A stretch of 64,000 nucleotides of DNA from Saposhnikovia divaricata (GCA_036435485.1 CM071600.1:58029546-58093545), one strand, 5' to 3'. Counted from the stretch's first letter, positions 1 through 13,080 are shown. Translations and numbers: made by a program. The notes: a model not told the origin generated them from the letters alone.

Positions 1-785
1 GCAAAATATCCGTATTTTGCTCCGATAATCCAGCAAACCTCCAAAATATTGTTATACAATATTCTCCCTATAACAGTCGCCATAGGGATTATAAGCTGAT
101 TTTCACAGCCATCACCGGGAGAAGTAATTCTTGTACTCTTGTCTCTTGAACCATACTTATTTAACTTAACATCTAATACTACCAATTAGATCAAGTTTTT
201 TAGTTTCCCAATCCCTTGAGGGAGCTCTGTAAGATGGTTGCAGGCTACAATCTTCAAAGTTTGAAGATAATACATATCACAAATCACGAATCTTCAAAGG
301 TTGCAGGCAATTTTTCTGAGTTTTCAAAGCTTTCATGGAAAAGGTATCATCTCCACGAATTAATGTTTTAACAGACTGTCGGACTTCACAATAACACGTT
401 CATTTTTAATGAATAATTGTGCAAAATCGTGCACAATGTGGTGCATCTTTTCTTCTTGTAAGTTGTAACAGTACCACTTTCTTTATCTTTTTCAAGATTC
501 TGGAAAAAACACCTCATTATCAACTCATCCAAGTAACTCCAATATTTGCTTCTGTAAGATAACCTTGTGCCATCCACAGTTTAATTAAATTGTCTGCTTT
601 AATATAGTAATACTTCGGAAACTTAGCACAATATATAAAGCATTGCCTCAATCTCGAAGTAATATCATAGTAGCTCAACATTAAGGAGGGGAAAGATCTT
701 CTGCCCCTTTAAATTGACAGAATTCACTCTTTAAAACATCCCTCCAATCCGCTAAAGTACTTTTTGAGCACATGAGACCACTAAT
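1..785 (-). pseudogene. CC-NBS-LRR resistance-gene fragment (decayed)
   Basis: Reading the minus strand from about 780 downward, segments in shifting frames match the end of an NB-ARC domain and the start of an LRR region. A stretch like GLMCSKSTLADWRDVLKSEF (about 755-695) is followed by LSYYDITSRLRQCFIYCAKF and LIKLWMAQGYL (about 685-560), YLDELIMRCFF (about 540-505), a degenerate MHD-type motif MHHIVHDFAQ (about 435-405), and an LRR-like LTELPQGIGKLKNL (about 240-200). In the family these segments form the ARC2/winged-helix part of the nucleotide switch and the first leucine-rich repeats of an intracellular immune receptor. At least three frameshifts are needed to join them and no start is visible, so I call it a pseudogene. 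The right edge stops abruptly where an A/T-rich repeat begins (about 786); the left edge leaves the window. Confidence 0.75.
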
Positions 786-1860
786 AATATATGCAGAAAG
801 AATATTAAAGGAAAACACTTAATAGAACACTTAGGAAAACACTTTAATTTATTTAATATTTTAATTAAATTTGAAATGATTTCCAATCTTTAATAGAACA
901 CTTCAAAATAAACGTTATTAGTATTTTAAGAATATTGCGTGTTCTTTAAAAATAAACAACACTTCAAATAACAACAAGTTATTAGAAAATTTAAAATTTG
1001 TGTGTTCTTTTATTTCTTGTAAGGATTTTATCGTTCTTTTAAGTGTTCTTTTAATTGTGTTAAATATTCATACAAAATAACCATACAACAATCCTTACTA
1101 AAATTCTTTAGCTAATACTTAAAATTCTTTTATTTAAAATTAGGTGATTTTTTTAAAGTATTTTTGAAATACCACTTAATAGAACACTTAAAAGAACGAT
1201 AGAATAATTAAAAACACTTTTATTAAGTGTTCTTTTAAATGATCTTGTAATTGTTCTCTAAAAAGGTCATAAACTAATAAGACAAATAAAGAGTTCCTTG
1301 AAATTATATATAAAAAATTACCTAAAAGACCATTATAGTTTTTAAAATTATAATAAACAAAGAACACTTAAAAGAATATTATAATTTTTGAAAGACCACT
1401 TAATAGAACACTTAAAAGAACGATAGAATAATTAAAAACACTTTTATTGAGTGTTCTTTCAAATGATCTTGTAATTGTTCTCTAAAAAGGTCATAAACTT
1501 ATAAGACAAATAAAGAGTTCCTTGAAATTATATATAAAAAAATACCAAAAAGAACATTATAGTTTTTAAAATTATAATAAACAAAGAACACTTAAAAGAA
1601 TATTATAATTTTTAAATTATAATATTGGTGTTTTTTTATAAGGATTCTATCATTCTTTTAATTAAGTGTTCATTTAATTATGTTAAATATTCATACAAAA
1701 TAACCATACAACAATCCTTACTAGAATTCTTTAGCTAATACTTTAGAAAATTTAGGTGATTTTTTTAAAAGTATTTTTGAAAGACCACTCAATAGAATAC
1801 TTAAAAAATTAAAGAACACTTTTATTCAAGTGTTCACGAGGAAAGAATGTGTGATGGAAC
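786..1860. repeat. A/T-rich GTGTTCTT-family repeat block, orientation A, with internal tandem duplication
   Basis: The block is made of short phrases such as AGAACACTTAATAGAACACT and AACACTTCAAATAACAAG. It contains a tandem duplication of about 224 bp (copy 1 about 1171-1394, copy 2 about 1395-1618; both start ACCACTTAATAGAACACTTA). The same phrases recur at 27420-28280 and 30009-30380 in this orientation, and reverse-complemented at 10650-11365, 17340-18399, 19223-19640 and 20590-21120. No coding potential is seen. It abuts the NBS-LRR fragment on the left and the Ulp1-like gene on the right. Confidence 0.6.
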
Positions 1861-2022
1861 ACATCTCATAAAAACACGAGAACAAAATTCATAAAAAATT
1901 ACCTTAGAAAACATTATTCATGCAATTGAATAGTAATCTTAAACAGCATCATAAAAAATCCATAATTCATAAAATACTTTAAAAAACAGCTGTTTCTCCA
2001 CTCTGATTTCTGCTAAAAAATT

Positions 2023-5000
2023 CAATCATCAGTCCGGGCTTCTTCCGGCAACAAATTTGGATCATTGATTTCATCCAGGATAACGCCATAGTAAGAGTTT
2101 ATATTGCTAGATAACATTTTGTAAGTGAACAGAAGTCGTAATGTGCTTATTTGCCTTTTTTGAGTATACTGTCAAATACAAAATGAAAAACTGGTTAGAC
2201 AAGTAAATAGCATTGTTTATGCAAAATAAAGCAAAAAAAATACAGCTACTGATTACACTTTTAACTGCAAGCTTGGAATCCCAGCGTACACCACTACCAA
2301 AGTAAGTTTCCATGTGTCGCATCGCAAATACTCCACAGTCTACAAAATTGTTTTTAGTCTGCCACGCCATTACAAGTCGTCGTGGATTCACCCGACTAAT
2401 CTCCATCAATTTCCCACTTTTCTTCTTTTCCATGAATTTAGTGAAGTGTTTATGCTAATAAAACAAGGCAAAGTTTAAACAAGTATATACAAATAGACAG
2501 AAAAAAAAAAGATTAACTGATAAAAAATACCAGCACACTAGGTTGATGTCCGTAGAGTTCTTTTAAAGGTCTTTCTGATTTTCGATTGTCAAGTATGTCC
2601 ACAGTAGGATTCTTGAGGTTGTAACATATGACGTAATAGTGGTTTATGTGATGTATGGGAAAGAAAATCTGAAACAGAAAACATGGTATAATACTGGTCT
2701 GAAATATACAAAATAGTAAGTGTTAAAATATATCCAATAAGAAACAATTTACTGACCAGATCAAAATCACTTATTGCAGCACCAGTTGTATGTAATAGGT
2801 GTTCCATGTTTTTTTCAAAAAAAATATATTTCTTCTCCATCATGTTTTCACTGAATGCATTCAAGGTTCCAATCTGTACATTTTTAAAATGTCATCATTT
2901 AAACTATTAACTAACAAAAAAATTGATAATGATGTCAACTCACAGTAGTTTCAATGTAGCAGCAAAGTCGTCTAGGCGAACTTGGAGACCTCAGATATTC
3001 TTGTGAATTCAGAAAACAACACCAAACATCCATACTAGATGTCATTACCAATTCTCCATCCCTCATTGACTGGAAATCCAATTTGTAGCACATTATGTCC
3101 TCCCACTTGAAGAGGATACGACTGCACAAAGCCAACAACATGAATATTTTTATTTATTAAAATATCCGCATTGTTTAATAATAATATTTAACTTACTTTG
3201 GATTCCTTGTATTAGAATGCAGCCAATCCCATAAATCAGATTCTTCTTTCTTGATATACTTGGCATGTATGTTTGTAAATCTTTGAATATATGGGGATTT
3301 CTGTGTATCACCTATTTTCTTATCCCTTATTGGTCTTTCAATAACCGGGAGATTATTCATCTGATGTGACTCATTTGGTATCTGACTTTCTAAAGTTGCA
3401 TCCATATCTTCAAATCCATCAGCTCCAAGATCAAAAACTGGGGATTGTTGCATCAAGTTGAACTTTGAACACACTCCCATCTGCAGGTGTTTTAAAGCCT
3501 AAAGAGATACTCCCAGAAGATTGCGATTCTTTTGGTTGATATTCTATGTTCTGAAACAGCCTTGGAGAAGTTATATGATGATTTCCCGGAATAGACAAAT
3601 TATCAATTAACAAACAATCTTGAGTTGATAAACACAACTCATCATCAAGAGGAGATATATTAACAGCATTGGCATGGTATGTGGATTTGACAATGCTTTT
3701 TTCACTTGTAACTGACTGCGCTCTATCAGATAATACATGGTTCTTTGAAACAATCCGTGGCAAGCTGGTACAGATTTCTCTGGATGTTTGTTTTTGCAGT
3801 CCATTTATGAAATCATTTGCCAGAGAAATCAATTCTACGAATTTGGACTCTAATGAAATAACAAGTTCATTGTTTGTGAACAATTCTTTGACTTCTGATA
3901 GATACATTATGCACTTTCCCTGGTAGTTTTCGTAAGCATCAAGTGAATCTTTCAATTTATCAATAACAGACTGTGTAACCTATTAATAATAATCATGGTA
4001 GCAACAATTAAGATACAAAACAGTAAAAAAAAGTATGTGTTTAATATATGCGACGAATGTAGGTCGTGTCAAACCTCAGCATCTGATTTATGACTATTCA
4101 TAGAATTTGTGTCTAGAACATTGAGTGAATGTATAGGGTTACGAACAATAGTATCTCCATTCTGGTTCACATCCAAAGCACTGGTCCTGTCAGGATAGCC
4201 ATCATTTTTTCTACACACCTGATAGAAGATGTTAGAACAAACTGATTTATAAGAAATTTTTATAAGAGTTCAAATATTTTGGGTGAGTAAATTGACAACT
4301 CTCATTATCAAAGGGTGAGGATTCAGGGTGACAGATTGATAAAATGTTACGAAGTACATTTACATAACATTTTCCTTTAGCCTCAATCAATCATGAGAGC
4401 AGGAACTTTTCCCATAAATTATGTGACAGATTATCAGGTTCCAGTACAATCTCAAATGAGTTGACCACCATATGATATACTATGGAAATACATGTGCTAG
4501 TGCCAAAACAACCTTTATATAAGAAGTGAATCATAGATTATTAAAACCGGGAACAGTCACGTTGTTTGGAGTTCATGTATCTTTATATAAGAAGTCTTAT
4601 GGCCAAAATTATCAAGGAAAAACAACTCTTTGATATTAAATTAAGAAACTATCTAAACTCCAACACCAACATAATAAAGTTTATCTGCAAACAAATTGTA
4701 TTTAGTTATTTATTTAAAATTCACATTGCAAAGTGTTGTAAATTTTTATTAAATAGCTATACCTAAAAGGTATTTTTCATGTAAAAAAAAAAAAATACCT
4801 CATCGAAGACAATCTTTGACGTTCCTATTTTGCTGCCATTTTTCCATTGAACCTCGTTGCTGTCTGAAACTTCTGCATCCATATTGTTCCATGTGTTGTC
4901 CTGGTAAAAAAGTTTTTATATGAAGTAAAAAATTACACCACACTCATTTTTCATAACTATAACATCTTAGGGAAAAAAAAATGTACCTCATAGCTACTTT

Positions 5001-8000
5001 CGTCATCAGAATTTTTGCATCTTAAAGGCAATGCAATTTTACCATGGAATACTATTTTGGACGATATGTCTGATATCTGTCTATTGAGAATCAAAGCATC
5101 TGACCAACCAATAAATGTTGGTTTTTTCCTTCTGACCTGCCTTTTCCCACTAACCACTCGATCCATGTAGAAATACTGTGACACCCCTCTAAATCCGGGG
5201 TCCAGATCCGGGGGTCACCAACTAATCACAACTAAAATAAATCAGAATGCGCAACTGACCCCGCAAACCAAAGATCGAAACAGGTTATTGTATGAAGCCA
5301 AGCAGACATAACCCAAAAATAAACTATTCACTTATTACAACCCATAAATAAAGTCAACTTAAATCCAGTTTAGTTCCGTTTTATTATTACATCCCATTTT
5401 ATTTAAAATTCTATCTAGCGCCAACTGAAACGCACAAGTACCTGCACGGCCTGGGGTGCTGACACTCGGCCCCTCTGACTCTCTCTAATACGGTCTGGAC
5501 TGCTGATCGGAACCATACTTCCCGTCTGGAAAGGTTTAGTGAAAGCAAGAGTGAGCCAAAGAAAAGCCCAGCAAGTATATATATAAACAGTTTTATAATA
5601 AAACCAGAACAAATGCTGCATAATATCGACTGAAAAGTAAAACAGTTTATAAAGCAAACTTAATCAACAACTGAAATATAATTCGATCATAATTGAAATC
5701 ATTTGACATGACATAAAATTGAATCATTTGTCAATTCACAATATATATAATAGCCATTAGGGCGATATGGATTGGATATACATAACTGAAACACCATTGC
5801 CCCCTGATCAGGTTCAAAAGCAATGGGACCCTTTATACTCCACTGGTACAGCTATACCCGTGTGTATAATCCGGATTTCATGAGGGTACCAAAATAGGCA
5901 AGTAATGTTAGCCTATAGGAAGATGGAATGGTTACCATATCCTCCTTAAATATTGCTGGACCATGAAATCATCATGGCCTCCTACGCTTTAATAACTTCC
6001 AATCCAATAGAGCAACTTCTGAATTCAACAGGAAATGCTTAGTTTCATATACAGTTCACATCCCTATTATTTACTATGATAATAAGGATATGAAGAGTTT
6101 ATCATAAAGAAATTTCCACATCAAGTGACTGTGTTCGCACAAAAATATTTAGGAATCACAAATAGCTCTGAACAATAGCTATTCGTCATGATACGAATCG
6201 ATGAAACATAAAATAAAAGTGTTTAAGATGATCAAGGGAGAAAATACTTGCCTGAATATACTGCTGGTAATTTATGCTTTCTTGCTAGGGTTTTCTCACT
6301 TCTATGAATATTGCAGGTAACGCTGCCCACTAGCTAGGGTTCTTCCCGCTTCTACATTAAAACATGCTATTTTAAACATCTGGCTAGATACAAGGTCAAA
6401 TACAAATCAAACCTCGGTTTTAGGGTCTACCCGAACGTTGTTTCACTACCGAATAAATATTTAAAACAATTAATAACATGTACGGAGCATTCAAACACGT
6501 AATCACATAGCAGATACGACTTACAAACAAAAGAGCACTAAAATTATTATTATAATATATTGAAAAGTATTTTTAAAATAATTAAAATGATTTTTAAAGG
6601 ATTTAAATGACCCTTTTTGAACCAAAAAGGATCATTAATAAACCCTACGGGTAACTATTGGATCCCCAAAATATTTTTATAATTATTTAATCCGGCTTAC
6701 AAATAAATTTTAGAAATTTTAAACTATTTTTATCACTTCCGGATTATTTTTAGAATTTTAAAACAATTTTATTTCATTTTAAACAAATAAAGGAATAAAT
6801 ATTAAAGGTAAAATAATATTTATAAAATAAATAATTATTTTATTTTCCAAAATAATTAAATTTGATTATTTTTCATCATATTTAAATAATATTTAATTAA
6901 TTAAATTAATTGATTATTATTAATTAACCAATCAATTTAAATTAATTAAGATATTAGCTAAATAGATTTAAAATAATCAAATAAAATAAATTTCGAATTA
7001 AAAATAATTTATTAAAATTTTGAAACTATTTTTCGAAATTAAAAATAATTTTTCAAAATTTAAAAATGACTTTTCGAATTTTTAAAATTATTTTTCGAAT
7101 TTCTGAAAATAAAATTCGAATTTATAATTAATTTTGAAAATAATTTTCCAAAATCATTTTTCAGAATTTGGTTTTCAGATTTTAAGGATCAAACGGTTAC
7201 TGTTCATCATCTCCCCCACTGTTTTTCGTATGAATGCTCGAAGAACAGCTACCGCCGTCAATGGCGGTTACCCAGAAACCGGTGGCCGGAAAAATATTCC
7301 GGCGAACCTCCAAAAACGTACCAATTGCTACGTTTTAAATACCCAAATCACTCCAAATCACATTCTAAACACAACCATACCATTCAATCAAACCCAGAAT
7401 CAACCAAATCAAAAATCTGGCCAAACCGAACCAAAATCCGGCGACCTTAAAATCAAAACCGACGAGCTCGAAATCGTACACCAAATCATACGTTCTATAT
7501 ATCAAATCGAAGCCCAGGAGTTCAATTATTCATATCAATCATCAAAAACATCAAACAATCATCTATGAATCCGGAAAAGTGAAAATTACATTCACCCCCA
7601 CAAAATTCGATTTTCTTCAATCGGGCATGAAAAATCAAATAAAAATCATGATTAAACTCCTTAGATCATAAGAAATCTATAGACACTAACCACATCAACA
7701 ACAAATCATTGTATGATTCACAATAAATTCACAAAGTTTCGAATTTAAAAACAAAATAACAAATTACGATTAAAGCTCACACACATATCAACACATACAT
7801 AAACGTGTAGTAGAGATCAAAAGCTTCAGTTTGGTTACTCACATAATCGATTTGGATCCCGGAATCACTGTGAAAAAGGGGTTTGATTCTGATGAATTCC
7901 AAGAACAAAAATTCCAGAATTTTCAGAAATTAAAAATCAAAAATCTGATTTTTGATTAATTTTGATAATCAATCATAAAATTCAGCTATTTATATTAATC

Positions 8001-10036
8001 TGAAAATTAATACCCCAAAAATATTTTTAGCCCCTAATTAAAATTATTAAGCCTTAAAAATAATTTTTATGGGATAAAAATGTAAAATTTTATTTTTAAA
8101 CAAATATAATATATGCCAAAATTTCCCAAAAATTATGAATATTACAAAAATTACAACAAAATACATTTTTATATATCCTATCATTATGTAAAAATAATTT
8201 TATCAAAAACAGGGCCTCTAATTCAGTATAGGGGCTGGATCCGGAAATTAAAATGCGAAATAATTGTATTCTAAAAATATAAAAATTACAGAAAAATATA
8301 ATAAAATAATCTATGCTACACAGAAGTCACATAACACGTATGGGATAATTTTCCTATTTAATAAAAATCATAATGTGTTTAAATGCATTAAAATTAAACC
8401 AAAACACAATAAAATCAACTAAAAACATATTTTAACATAATAAATTACACGAAATTTTTCGGTCATTACAAATACTGTACAGAACATAAATGTAAAACAA
8501 TAATAGCATATACGACGTGTAATATAAAATTTTATCTAACATATAACGGAGAGTAAATAATTCAGAATGTAACTTACAACAAGTAATGGTATTGAACCAG
8601 TGTAGTGTTTTGTGGTAGGATTCTCATTCCATGCAATTGAACCTACCCTTAACTGACTTAAAAGGTATTCGCACCAATTGTACTGGTTGCAATGATCTAA
8701 ATCTCCTGTAAAACCTAAAATTGTCTGCCTAACATATGGATTTTTTGGACCCTCAATCAATATATTACTCATGAGCACTAGGAAATTTAGTTTAAAATTT
8801 TGGTCAGCTTCATTGGATCTCTTGATAGCTTCAGATACCATGTTTGCTGTTACTTTCCACCCTGCTCTCTCTCCTCCTGATATGAATTGATTCCTTCATC
8901 TTTCCTCTCTTAGACTGTTCCTTATGATCAATAATTTGTTCTTACCTCTTGGCAATCCAAGTACTTCATTCACATCCTCATCCATTATTGGGATAATTGT
9001 ATTACCTATACAGAATGATGAGGAATCTTCTTGAAAAGCTTGTGCAATATAGTAACTTAGAGCCTGTGGATACTCATTCATCCTGAATGACAATAATGAT
9101 CGAAATCATGTTCTTTTAACCCAATGCCTTTGTTTTATGGATAATGACCTTATAGCATCTGTAAGAACTCTTGGCTGGTATCTTACCAACAACTAGTGTT
9201 CGAAGTCCTTCCTGTTCCTTCTTCGATTTCGTAAAACCCTAACATTTGGACTTATAGCAACACTTACGTCTCCCCTGTCAATGTTAAAATCTTCATCTTC
9301 CTGTATCAAATATATTTAGTTAGAATATTCAATGTTTAAAGTGTTAAGAATTACTCTTAAAAAAGGCAATAACAGGAAGAAAGTACTTTGATAAGGGATT
9401 TATCTGTTGATTCAAATTTATCATTTTGATTTTTCTCCATCTTGGTAATATTTCCTGGTGAAGTCACTGCCCCGTCCTGTCAATGTCTCTGATTGCTATT
9501 TGTTACAGACTTGACAAGCATTGGTGTTTGAAAATCATCATCATCATCATCTAATTTCTTTGGCATGAAAGTGTTGAAATGACTTGTATATCCGATTTGC
9601 TGATCTGAATTGGGTGTGAAAAAACGTACTCTTTTTTGAATAGGAGTGTTGCTAAGACTTAATCTGGAAGACAAGTAATTATTTGGTATCACATGCTTTG
9701 GATCATTCTCCTTTCCGGTGTATCGCCTAACTCGTTTCAGAATTGAACCTGTACAATATGAATTTTGACTATTTTCAGAATGACTGAAAGTGTTACTATA
9801 TATGAAAAGTACTTGTAATGAAAAGTACATGTACATGTTTTCCCACCATCATTGTGGTACACTGCATTATTTGAAGTGTTTATCTCATTCAACCCCCTTG
9901 ACAATGAACTACCGATAACAATCCTATCATTACTATTCGCATTGGTTGATTCCTTCAGAGGTGTAGTAGCTTTCAAACATTCCTCCTTACTTCTTGTTCT
10001 TGGTTTTGCTGGAGTACCTTTTTTCTCAAAAGTCAT
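2023..10036 (-). pseudogene. Ulp1/C48-type cysteine protease-like gene, transposon-associated, interrupted by a solo LTR
   Basis: I traced about 12 exons on the minus strand: roughly 10036-9810, 9790-9390, 9300-8575, 5176-4987, 4900-4799, 4218-4075, 3979-3197, 3121-2944, 2873-2757, 2668-2531, 2454-2257 and 2145-2023 (TGA at 2023-2025). Most junctions are GT-AG. The N-terminal part carries the module RSLLSFRMNEYP...DEDVNEVLGLPRG...KNPYVRQTILGF, matched by a second copy at 26298. The C-terminal part has a C48 protease pattern: catalytic His in FFPIHHINHYYVI, Asp in DILDN, Gln/Cys in WQTKNNFVDCGVFAMRH, then LRLLFTYKML. Known members cleave SUMO-like modifiers; related genes are carried by Kaonashi-type MULEs. 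Decay is clear: in-frame stops at 9480-9482, 9193-9195, 9106-9108 and 8896-8898, a one-base frameshift near 3435-3480, and a 3.3-kb LTR at the acceptor of the fourth exon. Start chosen at MTFEKKGTPAK. Exon ends 1-3 are approximate. Confidence 0.75.
5177..8470 (-). mobile_element. Solo LTR (Ty3/gypsy type), 3294 bp, with 5-bp target duplication
   Basis: On the plus strand the unit begins TGTGACACCCC and ends GGTCATTACA, i.e. TG...CA termini. It is flanked by a perfect 5-bp direct repeat AATAC (5172-5176 and 8471-8475). No PBS, polypurine tract or pol domain is present, so it is an LTR left after LTR-LTR recombination. The termini resemble those of the intact element at 51168 (TGTAACGCCCCC...GGTTATTACA), whose genes run on the minus strand; by analogy this LTR is also minus-oriented. 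Open frames inside it (for example 7134-7568) are not conserved coding sequence. It lies exactly at an intron/exon border of the Ulp1-like gene. Confidence 0.85.
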
Positions 10037-10265
10037 TGTTAAAATCAAATTATCAATACATGATAAGAATGACTCAATTAACTACTAAATCAATTATAGA
10101 GGAAAGACTTTCTTTCTCGGTTCAACAAAACAGAATAAATTTGACGTAATTATAGCTATTATTAATTACATTGTCGTAATTGTAGCCTCATAACCAGTTA
10201 TTTTTGAAATTTGGATATGCATTGCATCCATAGAAAAATAAGTGTGCCTTCGACAACACCTGTAA
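10037..10265. other. Upstream flank of the Ulp1-like gene
   Basis: A/T-rich, presumably promoter/5' leader of the minus-strand Ulp1-like gene. No convincing TATA box or further exon was seen. It ends at the TAA target duplication of a MITE. Confidence 0.3.
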
Positions 10266-10626
10266 GAGCATCTCCAAGAGACTCCTACATTCCCTCTTTA
10301 AAATAATATAAATAAATGACTCTTAACAAGTTATTAAATTGGTTTATGTGTCAAACTCCAACAATCCTCTTTATATTAGCTCTTTATTTATAATTTATTC
10401 ATAAATTAACCCCGCTATAACCAAATGTTGTGCAATAATTGGTGGACATGTATATTTTATTATTAAAATACTAGTTAAGAGCTACTAGTGGCTCTTAGAA
10501 ATGAGGAGAGAGAAGAGGCTCTTAGTGTTTTTAAGAGCCACTAAGAGTCTCTTGGAGCAACATTTTCATTCTCTTTCCTCATTTTTTGAGTTAAGAGCTT
10601 GAGTAGAGGGTCTCTTGGAGATGCTC
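10266..10626. mobile_element. PIF/Harbinger-like MITE, 361 bp
   Basis: Terminal inverted repeats start GAGCATCTCCAAGAGACTC and end GGTCTCTTGGAGATGCTC. The element is flanked by TAA on both sides (10263-10265 and 10627-10629), the 3-bp TWA-type duplication expected of Harbinger/Tourist elements. The interior has no coding potential; it contains subterminal words such as AAGAGCCACTAAGAGTCTCT, themselves inverted. Confidence 0.8.
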
Positions 10627-10649
10627 TAAGTTTCGAAATAAAAAATCCA

Positions 10650-11365
10650 ACAGCTTTTTAAAAAAACTCGACACGTTTTTTTGTATTTTATCAAGCGTCA
10701 AAGAAAATTTTTAGAAAATTATATAGTGTTCTACAGTATTAAAGCTTTTAAAAATATTCAAATTTAATGAAAATATTAAATAGTTTTCTTTTAATTGAAA
10801 ATAAATTGAACGTGTGGTTTTTTTAACAATATTTAAGTAAACAATATGACTAAACACACAATATTTTTTAACGATATGTGATAATTGAACGTTTGAACAA
10901 TATGCTTTTCAAAATATAAAAAAAGACACAATATTTTTAATAACTATTAACTTGTTTTATGATTTTTTGTTTATTTTTAAAGAACACACAATATTATTAA
11001 ACTAACATAATTTTTTTTTAGTCACAAAGGAAATAAATTTCATTACTTTCGAAGATCATTCAACAGTACAGCATGAAATTCGGGATGGACATCTCCCACC
11101 CTCAGCAATGGAATAATTATACCTCGCTAGATAATGAGCTACACTATTGACTGAACGTTTAACAAATTTAAACACTACGTTTTTATTGCTCAAGCTTACA
11201 AGTAGACTACGACATTCATTCACTACTCTTTCTAAGTAAGAGAAGCAAACAAAAGAGCTCAGTATTGCCTGCACAACTTGTAGACAATTTGATTAATAAA
11301 AGTGTTATTTAATTAGTAAAGTGTTCTATTAAGTGGTTTTTTAAAAATAATAAAAATAAAATATT
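10650..11365. repeat. GTGTTCTT-family repeat block, orientation B, interrupted by a LINE tail
   Basis: Phrases such as AACACACAATATTATTAAAC and AAAGTGTTCTATTAAGTGG are the reverse complement of the 786-1860 block and match the 17340-18399 block. A LINE RNase H fragment (about 11008-11290) sits inside it. Confidence 0.55.
11049..11280 (-). pseudogene. Non-LTR retrotransposon RNase H C-terminal fragment (LINE 3' end)
   Basis: Minus-strand translation gives VVNECRSLLVSL...FVKRSVNSVAHYLARYNYSIA and, after a one-base shift, HPEFHAVLLNDL before a stop. This is the usual end of the RNase H-like (RVT_3) domain carried by many plant LINEs, with the conserved KRS.N.VAH.LAR signature. Downstream on the minus strand is an A-run (T-run on plus at about 11010-11020), consistent with a LINE poly(A) tail. 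The fragment is 5'-truncated with no RT or endonuclease, and frameshifted. I could not identify a clean target duplication. Confidence 0.65.
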
Positions 11366-11369
11366 TTTA

Positions 11370-13080
11370 ACTAGTATTTATGCCCGCCATGCTGGGCCTT
11401 TAATTTTAAGTTAAATATATTATATTAACATGATTTTTGTTATTAAGATAAACTTTGATTTTTTTTTTGTTTAAAATATTCAAATTTGCTAATTGTTTAC
11501 GTAACACGAATGGTTACCCTATTTTCTTTGTTAAATGTCAAATTTTATATATTCCAAAATCAAAATTTATATTTCTAACATATCATCACAATTATTGTAA
11601 TTAAATAAGTTAAAAATATTTATGTTCATATTAATATAACAGAAATATATTTTTATAATTGAAAATTTAAATATTTAATATGCATCCTTCTCGGCCCCGT
11701 CTCCGACGGCGCCTCGAATCCTATACATAACAAATTTAAATTAAATTTAGAAAGTTGATGAATCTTTATAACACATAATAAATTTATATTTCTCTATAAC
11801 ATAACTCCTTCGTGTAAACTTTAACATATAATCATAATTATTATATTTATATTATATCCTTATATATAATAAGCATAAAAGAGATCTTATCCATAAATTT
11901 GGTTTGGTTACTATACTACCAAAATAATCTCAACCGTCGAATCTAATATTTTTAAAATTAGACGATCAAGATTATATCATATTAAAAAGAAAATTATAAT
12001 CTAAAAAGGATATCAATAAAAAAGGTTGTATTGAAAATATTTTTAAAAATAGACGATTAAGATTATATCGTATTAAAAAAGAAATTATAATCTAAAAAGG
12101 GTATCATTAAAAAAGATTGTACTAAAATTGAGTTTTAAAAAGAAAATTATAATATGAAAAGGATATAATAATCCACTATTGTCCAACAATCTTTCTAGCA
12201 TACAATTTTTATGTTATCCTAAATAAGCTCATATTGCGTTACAAAGGGCATAAAATCACCCATAAGTTTCTTGGTATACTTTGCAATACCAATTTAGGAA
12301 TACAAATTCTAACATAATTTCTTCAATCTATATACATTAAGGTAATTGCTTTTTAAAATGTCAAAAATTTAATATAAAAATAAAATTGTAAATGGCTCTT
12401 TACGGGAATTAAAATATTTATTTAATCTCCTTGATCTAAATTATAATCGCTACTTATTTCTTGTAAATATGTCAAATATGAAATGAACTTCTTGATTAAA
12501 GCCAAAATACTATAATGTAATGAACTTCTAAAATTAAAATCATATAACAAAAATATAATAATAAGGATAATATTCGAGGATAACTTCTGATGCCAAAGAA
12601 TTTACAACTTTAAAACAAATTATAATTTGTGTACAATATAAATTATAAATTTTATATTTTTAAGGATTCCTCGGCCCCGCCTCCGGCGAGACCTCGAACC
12701 CCTATATATCAATAAAATTAAAAAAAAAAATTAGATGTATTGTTGTTCATAAAAATATATTAATCCTATTACAACACTGAAAAAAATTACTTTGAATACA
12801 TTAAAATGATTAAAGAACTATTTTTTTGTTGTAATATCTTTCTTTGAATAGACTAAAGGTCCAAAAATAATAGGATAAGAATGCATAGTTCATCATTTCT
12901 TTACACGAAAAACAAAACATATATATGAATTTTAGTGCTTGAATCTTTAACATATGCAACTAATATTACAAAGTAGTATGAAAAGTACGACAAATTAAAT
13001 AACCAGAAGAAAAGATTCAAATGTTCTGCAATATTAACAATGTACACTTGCACTAATATTAGAAAACTATATGTTTCCAA
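11370..13080 (-). mobile_element. A/T-rich region starting at a Helitron-like 3' end; contains internal repeats
   Basis: Read on the minus strand, 11397-11370 is an imperfect hairpin (GCCCAGCATGGCGGGC) followed by ATAAATACTAGT and then T, i.e. hairpin plus CTRRT at an A/T junction as in plant Helitron 3' ends. I could not locate the matching 5' TC end, so the right boundary is only where A/T-rich repetitive sequence gives way to sequence of different texture. Inside are two related GC-rich islands (11692-11725, CTCGGCCCCGTCTCCG; 12666-12702, CTCGGCCCCGCCTCCGG) and a tandem duplication of about 90 bp (about 11950-12038 and 12039-12125, both with AATTATAATCTAAAAAGG). No gene seen. Confidence 0.4.

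Noticed and set aside
7134..7568. 144-codon open frame inside the solo LTR
   Set aside because: Non-globular composition (Asn/Gln/Thr/Pro), no recognised domain, and located in LTR DNA that carries no genes in this element type.
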